Positions 1 through 8,255 of a stretch of DNA of 17,445 bases are shown here, one piece after another. The stretch lies in the NCBI GenBank assembly GCA_023413645.1, contig JAEZPN010000004.1, positions 1-17,445 of the forward strand, given 5' to 3'. A program made the position numbers and the translations under genes. The stretch's first letter is position 1. Each line of letters begins with the position of its first letter. A model generated the notes under the pieces. That model was not told the origin of the DNA. It saw nothing but the letters and a program-made list of their open reading frames with translations, and made no database searches. The DNA comes from Bacteroidota bacterium. GTDB lineage: Bacteria; Bacteroidota; Bacteroidia; Bacteroidales; Rikenellaceae.

Positions 1-691
1 TAAAGTCGCTATTCGCGTCGCATAGAAAGTTGCAGGCACGTGCTATATCCTCAGCCTTGCCAACACGGCCAGATGGGTGGAAAGCATGATCCTCGGGGCG
101 CAATACCTCATCCTCGTTGACACTTATCCAGCCTGGGGCGATGCAGTTAACCGTGATATGATATGGCGCGAGCGACACCGCGAGCGCATGTGTCAACGAC
201 CATATGCCGCCCTTCGACGCTGCGTATGCCTCGCTGTGGGGCTCGCTCTGCTGGTAGCGCGTAGAACATAGGTTTACGATGCGACCGTACGGATTTGATG
301 TGCCCATCTTCGCGCGGTGCATGGCCAAGAGGCGCGAGGTGATAAAGGCGGAACGGAGGTTGGTGTTAATGACCCTCTCGAAGTGCTCCACTGTGGTCTC
401 GGTAATGGACTGAAACTCACTTACACCCACATTGTTGACTATTATATCGAGGTCGCCCCACTCTTCTAACAGGGTCTTTACAGCGCCCTCCAATGCCTCC
501 TTATTGCAGACATCGAGGGCAAAGAATCGTGCTCCCGTAGTTGCCGCTACCTCCTCGCCGCGTGCGGTGTCTATGTCGCAGAAGGCAACGCGGTCGCCCT
601 CCTTCGTAAATGCTTCGACAATGGCACGACCAATGCCATGTCCTGCACCTGTAACAAATACTCGCCTTGGTTTTTTATATTGATTTTGCAT
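1..691 (-). CDS. SDR-family NAD(P)-dependent oxidoreductase, partial (C-terminus outside window)
   Basis: This is a classical short-chain dehydrogenase/reductase with a Rossmann fold, probably cytosolic. I translated it from the ATG at 691-689. About 230 residues are visible; the last part lies beyond base 1. Seen directly: the cofactor motif TGAGHGIG at residues 14-21, Asp39 at the end of the second strand (in this family usually a sign of NAD(H) preference), the NNVG variant of the NNAG motif at 86-89, catalytic Ser143, and YAASK with Tyr156 and Lys160. The family reduces or oxidises alcohols, ketones or sugars; the substrate cannot be told from the sequence. Its start lies inside the 3' end of the upstream GNAT-alkyltransferase gene (17-base overlap, different frame), so the two are very probably co-transcribed and translationally coupled. 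Confidence 0.9.
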   Translation of the reverse strand, partial: MQNQYKKPRRVFVTGAGHGIGRAIVEAFTKEGDRVAFCDIDTARGEEVAATTGARFFALDVCNKEALEGAVKTLLEEWGDLDIIVNNVGVSEFQSITETTVEHFERVINTNLRSAFITSRLLAMHRAKMGTSNPYGRIVNLCSTRYQQSEPHSEAYAASKGGIWSLTHALAVSLAPYHITVNCIAPGWISVNEDEVLRPEDHAFHPSGRVGKAEDIARACNFLCDANSDF

Positions 692-1613
692 CGTCACTCC
701 CATTATATTGTTTCTCAATTTCGAGCAGTTCTCGTTTTCGCTCAATATGTTTGCCGTTACGTTGTCCAAAATATCCTCCTATTGAACCATCCGAAGCTAC
801 TACTCTATGACATGGTACGTATGGAGCAAAGGGGTTTCGTTTGAGAGCTTGCCCCACAGCTTGAGCACTGCGACAACCTATACGACGTGCCAATTCACCA
901 TATGTGATAGTCTGACCACAAGGCACGCTCAGTAACTCCAGATACACCCTCCGCTGAAAGGGGGTGATATCTAATGACTGCTCCACTCGTTTGCGAATAT
1001 TAGTGTCGGTTGCATGCTCCTCAATGTTGTTGAGTGTGTTGGCTATTGTTGCGCACCTCTGCAAGTGCCACATCTGGTGGTTGAAGAATGGGCGTGTGCC
1101 CACGCGCCTAAAGCCGAGCGAGGTGTATAACTTCTCGGCATCGGGGTTTTCATAATCTACGATAAGTCCCACGCGGTTATGCCCCATAGCAAAGACCTTG
1201 TTGCAAAATGCTGACACCAAGGCGCGACCTACGCCAAGACCTCGAAACTGAGGCAAGACACCCACAGAGTCGAGGTAGTATTCGCCCGCAGAGGTCTCGT
1301 CAACAACTGTCGGCGTGCGCCCTATGCAGTCGCGGAGCGTGGCAAACGTACCTTCGCGTAGGGTGTAGAGCTCTGCGCCGTCGTAGCCCACAATAGCGCC
1401 CGCCGCCGTGCCATCCACCTCGGCAACAAGGGCATACTGCCAGCTATACTGCGTAGCCTCGCGGCGTGCAATCTCTGTGAGCACTGCTATGTACTCCTCG
1501 CCGCAGTAGTTGCGTAGTGCCGTCTCGTCACCAATAGCCATAGCCACAGCCTCGGCGATAATCGCAGCATCCTCGCGCACCGCAGCGCGCACTATGATAG
1601 TTATCCTCTCCAT
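675..1613 (-). CDS. GNAT acetyltransferase fused to O6-alkylguanine-DNA alkyltransferase (Ogt/MGMT) domain
   Basis: A 312-residue two-domain protein. Residues 1-185 form a GNAT fold: an N-terminal strand and helix, then LDSVGVLPQFRGLGVGRALV (114-133), the acetyl-CoA pyrophosphate loop. After a polar linker (about 186-212), residues 215-302 match the DNA-binding and active-site domain of O6-alkylguanine-DNA alkyltransferases: TYGELA (237-242), Asn260, and PCHRV with acceptor Cys268, followed by a GGY turn. The usual N-terminal alkyltransferase domain is absent; the GNAT domain sits there instead. The family moves an alkyl group from guanine O6 to the cysteine in a single-use reaction. Counting back from Cys268 without gaps, the human Arg128 'finger' position is Gln251. 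The substrate of the GNAT half is unknown. The start at 1613 fits the GNAT N-terminus and lies only 4 bases from a promoter box. The SDR gene follows with an overlap. Confidence 0.9.
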   Translation of the reverse strand: MERITIIVRAAVREDAAIIAEAVAMAIGDETALRNYCGEEYIAVLTEIARREATQYSWQYALVAEVDGTAAGAIVGYDGAELYTLREGTFATLRDCIGRTPTVVDETSAGEYYLDSVGVLPQFRGLGVGRALVSAFCNKVFAMGHNRVGLIVDYENPDAEKLYTSLGFRRVGTRPFFNHQMWHLQRCATIANTLNNIEEHATDTNIRKRVEQSLDITPFQRRVYLELLSVPCGQTITYGELARRIGCRSAQAVGQALKRNPFAPYVPCHRVVASDGSIGGYFGQRNGKHIERKRELLEIEKQYNGSDDAKSI

Positions 1614-1617
1614 ACCA

Positions 1618-1648
1618 CAAAGTTACTAATTTCGGCCCGATTCTCAAA
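1618..1648 (-). promoter_or_regulatory. Bacteroidota-type promoter of the GNAT-alkyltransferase/SDR unit
   Basis: Read on the minus strand, TTTG (1648-1645) and TAACTTTG (1625-1618) match the -33 TTTG and -7 TAnnTTTG boxes known from Bacteroides, with exactly 19 bases between them; 19-21 is the usual spacing. The -7 box ends only 4 bases before the ATG at 1613-1611, so transcription should begin at or within a base or two of the start codon. The mRNA would then be leaderless or nearly so. Box match and spacing are seen directly; the start site is inferred. Confidence 0.75.
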
Positions 1649-1699
1649 GTATCGGCATAGTTAAATAGTGTGATGTCTGCTATTTTGAGGTCGAGTCAC

Positions 1700-1733
1700 A
1701 AAAAAAATGGCTATCCGAAAGGATAGCCACTAA
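1700..1733 (-). terminator. Rho-independent terminator after the FNT transporter
   Basis: A perfect 9-base-pair stem (1708-1716 with 1721-1729) closes a four-base loop, GAAA on the plus strand and TTTC on the minus strand. On the minus strand it is followed by eight T (1707-1700). It begins 9 bases past the stop codon of the transporter gene and so ends the long dcw-leuS-FNT run. The plus side lacks a comparable T run, so it should act mainly on minus-strand transcripts. Confidence 0.9.
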
Positions 1734-1737
1734 TTTG

Positions 1738-2361
1738 TTATTTAGTCTCGAACTTGTCGCCCATAAACCAGCGGGGTAGGTTGCAGCCGATGTAGTTGCC
1801 GATGACCGACCACACCCACGCCATAATCATCCACCAAGCGAACTTCCCGTGTAGTATTGCCACGCAGTAGTAGAAGGCGTCGGCGATGCTGTGGGGCAGT
1901 CCACACATGATGAATACGGGTACGCCATAGAGCAGTGGGAGGTAGGTGCCATTACGCACGCCATGCAGAGCCATCGTAACGATGATTCCCGTACCTATGG
2001 AGGTTATAGCGATGCGCCACGACGCAGCCTCGCGTGCCGCCATAACGGCATCGAGCGTCGCCAGGGCATTCTCGTTGAAGGTGGAGTATGCTATGCCCGC
2101 CATGAGGAGGCAGCCCACAGCATTAAACAGAACCATAGGGATAAGCTGCAACGACTCCTTATATGGGAGGTAGCCCGCCTTGCCCGTGAAGAGCAACGCC
2201 TTGCTCACGCTTACCGACATAAGTCCAAAGGCGAAGAGCACAGCACCAGCCAACTCTCCGAAACCTCTGCCCTCATCTAAGCCTCCGACGTGCAGGAATA
2301 CGAGGCCGGCAATGCCGATCAATAGACCGGCAAATACCGACTCCGAAATAAACCTACGCAT
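1738..2361 (-). CDS. Formate/nitrite transporter (FNT) family membrane protein
   Basis: A 207-residue inner-membrane protein with six hydrophobic segments (about 8-26, 35-58, 70-93, 114-133, 141-170, 174-199). FNT proteins are pentameric channels for formate, nitrite, hydrosulfide or similar small anions. Signatures seen: LFTG at 57-60 (the FNT LxTG loop with its conserved Thr59), CGLPHSIAD at 153-161 with the central pore histidine at His157, and GNYIG near the end. It is shorter than FocA (about 285 residues), lacking long termini, and its motifs are divergent: LFTGKAG rather than LFTGN, and GLPHSIAD rather than GFEHxxAN. The transported ion is therefore uncertain. Its ATG overlaps the leuS stop codon as TAATG, a classic coupling arrangement. 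No formate or nitrite enzyme lies nearby to suggest the substrate. Confidence 0.85.
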   Translation of the reverse strand: MRRFISESVFAGLLIGIAGLVFLHVGGLDEGRGFGELAGAVLFAFGLMSVSVSKALLFTGKAGYLPYKESLQLIPMVLFNAVGCLLMAGIAYSTFNENALATLDAVMAAREAASWRIAITSIGTGIIVTMALHGVRNGTYLPLLYGVPVFIMCGLPHSIADAFYYCVAILHGKFAWWMIMAWVWSVIGNYIGCNLPRWFMGDKFETK

Positions 2362-5117
2362 TACATCACGATGTTGATGATCTTGCCCTTGACCACGATG
2401 ATCTTCTTAGGCTGCTTGCCCTCGAGCCACTTCTGTGCGCCCTCGGTAGTGACGATGTGTGCCACGATATCATCCTGAGTAAGGTCGAGGGCATACTCCT
2501 GCTTGAAGCGGAGCTTGCCGTTGATCATAACGGGGTACTCGAATGAGTTCTCCACGAGGTACTCGGCGATGAACTTGGGGAATGCGGCGTCGCATACCGT
2601 TGTCTCGTGGCCGAGCACGTGCCACAACTCCTCAGCGATATGTGGTGCGAAGGGTGCGATAAGAGCTGTCAAAGGTTCCAAAATCTCGCGCTTTGAGCAG
2701 TCGCCAAGCTCGTTGAGGCAGATCATAAATGCCGCAACAGAGGTGTTGAACGAGAAGTTCTCGATATCCTCGCCAACCTTCTTGATGGTCTTGTGGAGTA
2801 TCTTAAGCTCTGCGGGTGTCGCCTTCTCGTCGTTTACGAGGAGCACGCCATCGCGAGAGTAGAACTTAGCCCAGAAGCGGCGCAAGAACTTGTGTACGCC
2901 GTCGATACCGTTAGTATCCCAGGGCTTAGACTGCTCCAAGGGTCCGAGGAACATCTCGTACATACGCAATGTGTCGGCACCGTAAGCCTCGACGATGTAG
3001 TCGGGGTTAACGACGTTGAACATAGACTTAGACATCTTCTCCACAGCCCAGCCGCAGATATACTTGCCATCCTCCAATACGAACTCTGCATCGTTGAACT
3101 CGGGGCGCCATGCGCGGAAGGCGTCGAGGTCGAGAACGTCGTTCTTGACGATGTTTACGTCGACGTGAATCTCCTGTGTCTGGTACTGATCCTTAAGACC
3201 GAGTGATACAAACTGGTTTGTGCCCACGATGCGGTACACGAAGTTTGAACGACCCTGAATCATACCCTGGTTTACGAGCTTCTTGAATGGCTCCGACTCG
3301 CATACATAACCGAGGTCGTAGAGGAACATATTCCAGAAGCGTGAGTACATGAGGTGACCTGTTGCGTGCTCGATACCACCCACATACAAGTCAACATTGC
3401 GCCAGTACTCGTTTGCCTCCTTGCCCACGAGACCCTTGTTGTTGTGGGGATCCATATAGCGAAGGAAGTATGCCGATGAGCCAGCGAAGCCGGGCATTGT
3501 CGAGAGCTCATAGGGGTAGCCCTCTGCTGTGTGCCACTTCTCCACGCGTGCCAAAGGTGGCTCACCCTCCTCGGTAGGACCGAAGTTCTCGATAGGGGGC
3601 AATGTGAGAGGAAGCTGCTCGTCAGAGAGACGGTAAGCTACATCATCTTTGTAGTAGATAGGGAATGGCTCGCCCCAGTAGCGCTGGCGTGAGAAGATAG
3701 CATCGCGCAAGCGGTAGTTGATAAGCTTCTTGCCCAAGCCACGGCGCTCAACCTCCTCGAACATGAAGTTGATGGCATCCTTTACATCCATGCCGTTGAT
3801 GATATCCGAGTTGATTACGTTACCCTCCTTAGCATCGTACGACTCAACCTCGAGGTTGCCGCCCTCAACAACGGGGATAATCTCGATGCCGAAATGACGT
3901 GCAAAGGCGTAGTCGCGTGAGTCGTGTGCAGGAACTGCCATGATAGCACCTGTACCGTAGCCCGCCAATACGTAGTCAGAGATATAGATAGGAATCTCGC
4001 GACCAGAGAATGGGTTGATAGCGTAAGAACCAGTCTTAACACCGCTAACACGCTTTGTATCGGCGATACGCTCACGCTCCGAGCGGCGCTTAGTCTCGGC
4101 GATATATGCCTCGACAGCCTCGCGATTCTCCTCGGTTGTAAGCTCCTCTACCCACTCGTGCTCAGGGGCGATAACCATGAAAGTAACGCCGTAGATAGTA
4201 TCGGGGCGTGTAGTGAAGATCTCGAGCTTGCGTTCCGAGTCCTTAACATCAAAGAAGACCTGTGCACCCACCGAGCGGCCAATCCAGTTGCGCTGAATCT
4301 CCTTCAACGACTCGCTCCACTCGAGCTTGTCGAGGCCATCGAGCATGCGCTGTGCGTATGCTGTAACGCGCAACAACCACTGCTTCATGCGCTTCTGCTC
4401 TACGGGGTGGCCACCACGCACTGAGAGACCCTCCTTAACCTCGTCGTTTGCCAATACAGTGCCGAGTGCGGGGCACCAGTTTACCATGGTGTCAGCGCGG
4501 AATGCAAGGCGGTAGTTCTGCAACACCTGCTCGCGCTCTGCCTCGCTCATAGCCTTCCACTCTTCGGCGGTAAATGTGAGGTGTGCGGTCTCTGCTGCGT
4601 CGATGCCTGCGGTACCCTCAGCCTCGAAGTGTGCTACGAGTGCTGTGATAGGCTCAGCCTTCTGTGTAAGGTTGTTGTACCAGTGGTCGAACATCTTGAG
4701 GAATGCCCACTGTGTCCAGTGATAGTAGTCGGGCTCGCATGTGCGTACCTCGCGCGACCAGTCGTATGAGAAACCAATCTTGTCGAGCTGTGAGCGGTAG
4801 CGAGAGATGTTCTCCTCAGTTGTTACTGCGGGGTGCTGACCTGTCTGGATAGCATACTGCTCTGCGGGGAGACCGAAGGCGTCGTAACCCATGGGGTGAA
4901 GCACGTTGAAACCACTCTGACGCTTGTAGCGTGAGTAGATGTCCGATGCGATGTAACCGAGTGGGTGACCTACGTGGAGACCCGCACCCGATGGGTAGGG
5001 GAACATATCCAACACGTAGAACTTGGGGCGAGAAGCATCTACGTCAACTTTGTAGGTGCCCTCCTCTTGCCATCTCTTCTGCCATTTAGACTCTATGGCT
5101 CTGAAATCGTATTCCAT
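2361..5117 (-). CDS. leuS: Leucyl-tRNA synthetase
   Basis: LeuRS charges tRNA-Leu with leucine in the cytosol; class Ia. The 918-residue length is normal for the Bacteroidota form. The HIGH motif appears as HVGH at 48-51 after FPYPSGAGL, and KMSKS is at 694-698. Between them lies the CP1 editing domain, with TTRPDTIYG (302-310) and [13 protein letters not shown] (394-406), which hydrolyses mischarged t[11 protein letters not shown] at 478-485 returns to the catalytic core. The region about 605-690 before KMSKS corresponds to the leucine-specific insertion. The C-terminal tRNA-binding parts end in a short [17 protein letters not shown] tail, as in bacterial LeuRS. The gene sits 50 AT-rich bases after the S4 gene; I found no convincing own promoter there. 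Its stop overlaps the FNT start. Confidence 0.98.
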   Translation of the reverse strand: MEYDFRAIESKWQKRWQEEGTYKVDVDASRPKFYVLDMFPYPSGAGLHVGHPLGYIASDIYSRYKRQSGFNVLHPMGYDAFGLPAEQYAIQTGQHPAVTTEENISRYRSQLDKIGFSYDWSREVRTCEPDYYHWTQWAFLKMFDHWYNNLTQKAEPITALVAHFEAEGTAGIDAAETAHLTFTAEEWKAMSEAEREQVLQNYRLAFRADTMVNWCPALGTVLANDEVKEGLSVRGGHPVEQKRMKQWLLRVTAYAQRMLDGLDKLEWSESLKEIQRNWIGRSVGAQVFFDVKDSERKLEIFTTRPDTIYGVTFMVIAPEHEWVEELTTEENREAVEAYIAETKRRSERERIADTKRVSGVKTGSYAINPFSGREIPIYISDYVLAGYGTGAIMAVPAHDSRDYAFARHFGIEIIPVVEGGNLEVESYDAKEGNVINSDIINGMDVKDAINFMFEEVERRGLGKKLINYRLRDAIFSRQRYWGEPFPIYYKDDVAYRLSDEQLPLTLPPIENFGPTEEGEPPLARVEKWHTAEGYPYELSTMPGFAGSSAYFLRYMDPHNNKGLVGKEANEYWRNVDLYVGGIEHATGHLMYSRFWNMFLYDLGYVCESEPFKKLVNQGMIQGRSNFVYRIVGTNQFVSLGLKDQYQTQEIHVDVNIVKNDVLDLDAFRAWRPEFNDAEFVLEDGKYICGWAVEKMSKSMFNVVNPDYIVEAYGADTLRMYEMFLGPLEQSKPWDTNGIDGVHKFLRRFWAKFYSRDGVLLVNDEKATPAELKILHKTIKKVGEDIENFSFNTSVAAFMICLNELGDCSKREILEPLTALIAPFAPHIAEELWHVLGHETTVCDAAFPKFIAEYLVENSFEYPVMINGKLRFKQEYALDLTQDDIVAHIVTTEGAQKWLEGKQPKKIIVVKGKIINIVM

Positions 5118-5167
5118 AAATCGTTGTATTTTAATTTGTTATTGTTTATTCCTTTGTTTAATATCAA

Positions 5168-5587
5168 TTAATCCTCGTCGTCTGTCATGTCGTCGTCTGC
5201 GTCGTAGAAGAAACCGTCCATCAGTGCGTCGATGTTTCGGCGGTCCTTCTTCGTGGGACGTCCCATGCCGCGCTCGCGGAAGACGAAGATGGTCTCGTGT
5301 GGCACGTTTAGTTTGTCCAACTCCTCCTGTGGAGTGCAGTTGAGGCAGTACATGGGCACATTCTTTGCGGGTTGGCGGCTCGACACAAGGTCGAGAACCT
5401 TATAGCTGTAGTGCACGCGCTCACGACGCACCGATATCATGTCGCCCACCTTAACCTCGCGCGAGGGCTTGGCGTAGGCATCATTGACTAATACGCGGTT
5501 TTGGCGTATGGCATCTGCGGCATCGCTGCGTGTCTTGAATACGCGCACTGCCCACAGATACTTATCCAATCTTATAACGTCACTCAT
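5168..5587 (-). CDS. hslR: S4-domain RNA-binding protein, Hsp15/HslR-like
   Basis: A 139-residue cytosolic protein. Residues 5-50 form an S4 RNA-binding domain (RLDKYLWAVRVFKTRSDA, then RVLVN and KVGD). The C-terminal part has GRPTKKDRR (109-117), a motif shared with Hsp15. Hsp15 binds free 50S subunits carrying a nascent chain and helps rescue stalled ribosomes after heat stress; that role here is by family. The tail is strongly acidic (DADDDMTDDED). The start codon lies within the end of ftsW (8-base overlap), so translation is coupled to a cell division gene. The purine-rich repeat encoding the ftsW tail lies directly upstream and may help initiation. The symbol is by similarity, not proven orthology. 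Confidence 0.88.
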   Translation of the reverse strand: MSDVIRLDKYLWAVRVFKTRSDAADAIRQNRVLVNDAYAKPSREVKVGDMISVRRERVHYSYKVLDLVSSRQPAKNVPMYCLNCTPQEELDKLNVPHETIFVFRERGMGRPTKKDRRNIDALMDGFFYDADDDMTDDED

Positions 5588-6860
5588 TTTCTTTACTCTC
5601 TTTACTCTCCTTTAATACTTCGTTCTGTTCGTTCGTACGGCTTACGCTGAGTATCAAGCCAAAGGCTATGGCGGTGAATATCAGCGACGAACCACCTCGT
5701 GATACGAGTGGGAGGTTCTGTCCCGTCTCGGGGAGGATGTTTACCTGTACGACTATGTGTAGCAGCGCCTGGCACGTTATGAGTAGTCCTAAGCCTGCGG
5801 TTATGAGCGTTGGGAAGGGCTTTGTGCAGCGACGGCATATCTCTATCGCACGGAATGTTATCCAGAGGTAGAGTAGCATGAGTATTATCGCTGCCACGAT
5901 GCCATACTCCGAGGTGAAGAATGAGTAGGCGTAGTCACTCTCGGGGTGGATAATTGCGGCACGTGAGGCGCTATGTCCCGCACCCTTGCCGAAGATGCCA
6001 CCCTCGTGTATCGCAATCATCGCGCGCTCCGTATCCGAGAACTCGTACACAGCATCGTGTTGGCCATCTACCCACGTGTTTATCCACTGCGAGAAGCGTC
6101 CTCCCGCCGTGTCACCACGTCCCATGCCCACGAGCGACATCGTTGCGATGCCGAGAATACCTACTGCCGAGGTCACAGCGACAAACTTGATAAGCTCCTT
6201 AAGTGACACACGACCAATGTAGAGCATGAGTAGTGAGGCCACGAAGATGAGCACCGCCGACGAGGTGTGGGCGGGGAGGATTACGGCACACGCAATAGCC
6301 ATGGGGCCTACGAGTGGCCATGTATTCTCCTTTATGATCTTCATCTGCTTAGGGTCGCGTAGTCGCCACGATGTGGGCAAGAGCGATATCTTGTCTATAT
6401 CCTTCTGGCGTGTCTCCATGCGGCGTGCCAACATAAGTATAGTGAGCACCTTAAGACCCTCCGAGGGCTGCAACTGGAACGAACCGATGGGGAGCCAGCG
6501 TGCCGCGCCATTTGTCGTGCCACCCACAAAGTAGGTGAGCACCGTCAAAAAGACAAAGAGCCAGAAGAAGCCTGGCGTGAGCAGACGTACGGTGGTGTAG
6601 TTTATCTTGTGGGTGATGAAGACTATGAGCACCGCCATCACCACGAGCATAAGCTGCTGGCGTAGTGAGTCGGTTGTTGAGAGGTCGGTGGTGATGTCGT
6701 ATGCCATCTTTGCGGTCGATGAGTAGACTACGAGGATGGATATGACGATGAGCACTGCGAATATAATCCACAGTGTTCGGTCGCCCTCCAATATGCGCTT
6801 CCTGCGCGTGAGGAGCTCGTCAGGTGTTACCTCTGCCTCTTTTTTGCTCTTACGTGACAT
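5580..6860 (-). CDS. ftsW: SEDS-family septal peptidoglycan polymerase FtsW
   Basis: A 426-residue multi-spanning membrane protein of the SEDS family, which polymerises lipid II into glycan strands at the division site with its partner FtsI. Seen: a cytosolic charged N-terminus (1-28), about ten hydrophobic segments, GAARWLPIGSFQLQPSE (118-134), Asp309 in PESDYAYSF (the conserved extracytoplasmic catalytic Asp of SEDS proteins), and PETGQNLPLVSRGGSS (377-392). Position in the dcw cluster after murD favours FtsW over RodA. The protein ends in a KESKESKE repeat, encoded by a 9-base duplication. The gene starts 4 bases after the murD stop and overlaps the hslR-like start by 8 bases. Unlike typical dcw clusters, murG does not follow. 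Confidence 0.95.
   Translation of the reverse strand: MSRKSKKEAEVTPDELLTRRKRILEGDRTLWIIFAVLIVISILVVYSSTAKMAYDITTDLSTTDSLRQQLMLVVMAVLIVFITHKINYTTVRLLTPGFFWLFVFLTVLTYFVGGTTNGAARWLPIGSFQLQPSEGLKVLTILMLARRMETRQKDIDKISLLPTSWRLRDPKQMKIIKENTWPLVGPMAIACAVILPAHTSSAVLIFVASLLMLYIGRVSLKELIKFVAVTSAVGILGIATMSLVGMGRGDTAGGRFSQWINTWVDGQHDAVYEFSDTERAMIAIHEGGIFGKGAGHSASRAAIIHPESDYAYSFFTSEYGIVAAIILMLLYLWITFRAIEICRRCTKPFPTLITAGLGLLITCQALLHIVVQVNILPETGQNLPLVSRGGSSLIFTAIAFGLILSVSRTNEQNEVLKESKESKENE
5591..5608 (-). repeat. 9-base tandem duplication in the 3' end of ftsW
   Basis: The unit ctttactct occurs twice in direct tandem on the plus strand and encodes the KES-KES tail of FtsW. It also forms the purine-rich stretch immediately upstream of the hslR-like start codon. 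Such short units can slip in replication. The repeat is seen directly; any effect on translation of the next gene is inference. Confidence 0.7.
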
Positions 6861-6864
6861 CTGC

Positions 6865-8232
6865 CTATTGCTTTAATACATTCTCCTTTACCCACTCCTT
6901 GAACATGCGACCACGCTCCTCGTAGTTGCGGAAGAGGTCGAAGCTTGCACATGCGGGAGATAGAAGCACGGTGTCGCCCTCCTTAGCCTCGTCGCGTGCC
7001 GCTGCCATCGCCTCCTCGAAGGTGTGGCAGTCGCGGATTACGGGTACTATGCCCTGGAAGTCGCGCACGAGCTTTGTATTGTCTACGCCCATACAGATAA
7101 GAGCCTTAACCTTGCGGCGCGCAAACTCCTTGATGGGTGTGTAGTCGTTACCCTTGTCTGTGCCACCAGCAATCCATACTGTTGGGCGCTTCATGCTCTC
7201 GAGGGCGTACCATACTGAGTCTACGTTCGTAGCCTTTGAGTCATTCACCCACTGTATGTCGTTTGCCGTGCCTGCGGGTTCGAGGCGGTGCTCCACGGGT
7301 GAGAACTCGTAGATAGAGCGCTTAATTTGCTTGGGCTCGATGCCTGCTGCGAGTGTCGCAAGTGCCGCCGACATCGCGTTGTAGATGTTGTGCATACCCT
7401 CAATCTGCATCTTGCGTGTGTCGATAGTCACCGACTTCTTGCCTACGGTAGCTGTGAAGGTGTGACCCTCGAGGATGGCATCACCATCGCCACTGGCAAT
7501 CGCGGTGTTAATGGCAAAGGGCAACTGGCGTGCGCGCAACGTATCGTCCATCTCAGCGAGCATGTTATTTGTCTCGTTGTCGTCTGCCGAGTAGATGAAG
7601 AAATCCGAGGCACCCTGATTCTGCGTGATGCGCATCTTCGAGCGTGCATAGTTCTCCAATTTGTAGTCGTAGCGATCGAGGTGGTCGGGCGTGATGTTTG
7701 TCAATACGCCGATGTCGGCCTTAAATTTGTAGCAGCCGTCGAGCTGGAACGAACTAAGCTCCAAGACGTGCCAGAAATACTTGTCCGTGGCTACCGAGTA
7801 TGCGAAGCTCTCGCCGATGTTACCACCGAGCGACACCTTGCGTCCCGCATCGCTCATGATTTTGTAGATAAGCGATGTCGTTGTTGTCTTACCGTTCGAG
7901 CCGGTGATGCAGATTGTCTTTGCCACACCCTTGTAGCGACCTGCGAACTCAATTTCCGAGATTACGGGTATGCCGCGCTCACGAATCTTTACCACGATGG
8001 GTGCTGTGTCGGGAATACCTGGCGACTTAATCACCTCGTTAGCGTCGAGTATGCGCTCCTCGGTGTGCTGCCCCTCCTCGTACTCCACGCCCCACTCATC
8101 GAGGCGCTCACGGAACTTGGGAGCTATCTTTCCCATATCCGTAAGAAATACACTAAATCCCTTCTTTTTGGCGAGTATTGCCGAACCGTAGCCCGAAATG
8201 CCTCCACCCAAAACTACTATCTTACGTTTCAT
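6865..8232 (-). CDS. murD: UDP-N-acetylmuramoyl-L-alanine--D-glutamate ligase
   Basis: MurD adds D-glutamate to UDP-MurNAc-L-Ala in the cytosol, using ATP. The 455-residue length is normal. Seen: an N-terminal Rossmann-like domain binding the uridine nucleotide (VVLGGGISGYG at 6-16), the ATP P-loop TGSNGKTT at 110-117, TPDHLDRYD with His184, and Lys199 at the usual position of the carbamylated lysine. WIAGGTDKGNDY and LLSPACASFD in the C-terminal domain are typical of MurD. It lies 23 bases after mraY and 4 bases before ftsW, inside the dcw run. Absence of a separate promoter suggests expression with its neighbours. Confidence 0.97.
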   Translation of the reverse strand: MKRKIVVLGGGISGYGSAILAKKKGFSVFLTDMGKIAPKFRERLDEWGVEYEEGQHTEERILDANEVIKSPGIPDTAPIVVKIRERGIPVISEIEFAGRYKGVAKTICITGSNGKTTTTSLIYKIMSDAGRKVSLGGNIGESFAYSVATDKYFWHVLELSSFQLDGCYKFKADIGVLTNITPDHLDRYDYKLENYARSKMRITQNQGASDFFIYSADDNETNNMLAEMDDTLRARQLPFAINTAIASGDGDAILEGHTFTATVGKKSVTIDTRKMQIEGMHNIYNAMSAALATLAAGIEPKQIKRSIYEFSPVEHRLEPAGTANDIQWVNDSKATNVDSVWYALESMKRPTVWIAGGTDKGNDYTPIKEFARRKVKALICMGVDNTKLVRDFQGIVPVIRDCHTFEEAMAAARDEAKEGDTVLLSPACASFDLFRNYEERGRMFKEWVKENVLKQ

Positions 8233-8255
8233 AATGCTCTATGTTGTTGGTGTGT

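Noticed and set aside
3924..4424. 166-codon plus-strand open frame, and similar ones at 2793-3206 and 13915-14586
   Set aside because: All lie opposite well-supported genes (leuS, ftsL-like/rsmH) and show no family features.
5118..5167. Possible leuS promoter in the AT-rich gap
   Set aside because: No TAnnTTTG box, and no TTTG partner at 19-21 bases, was found on the minus strand.
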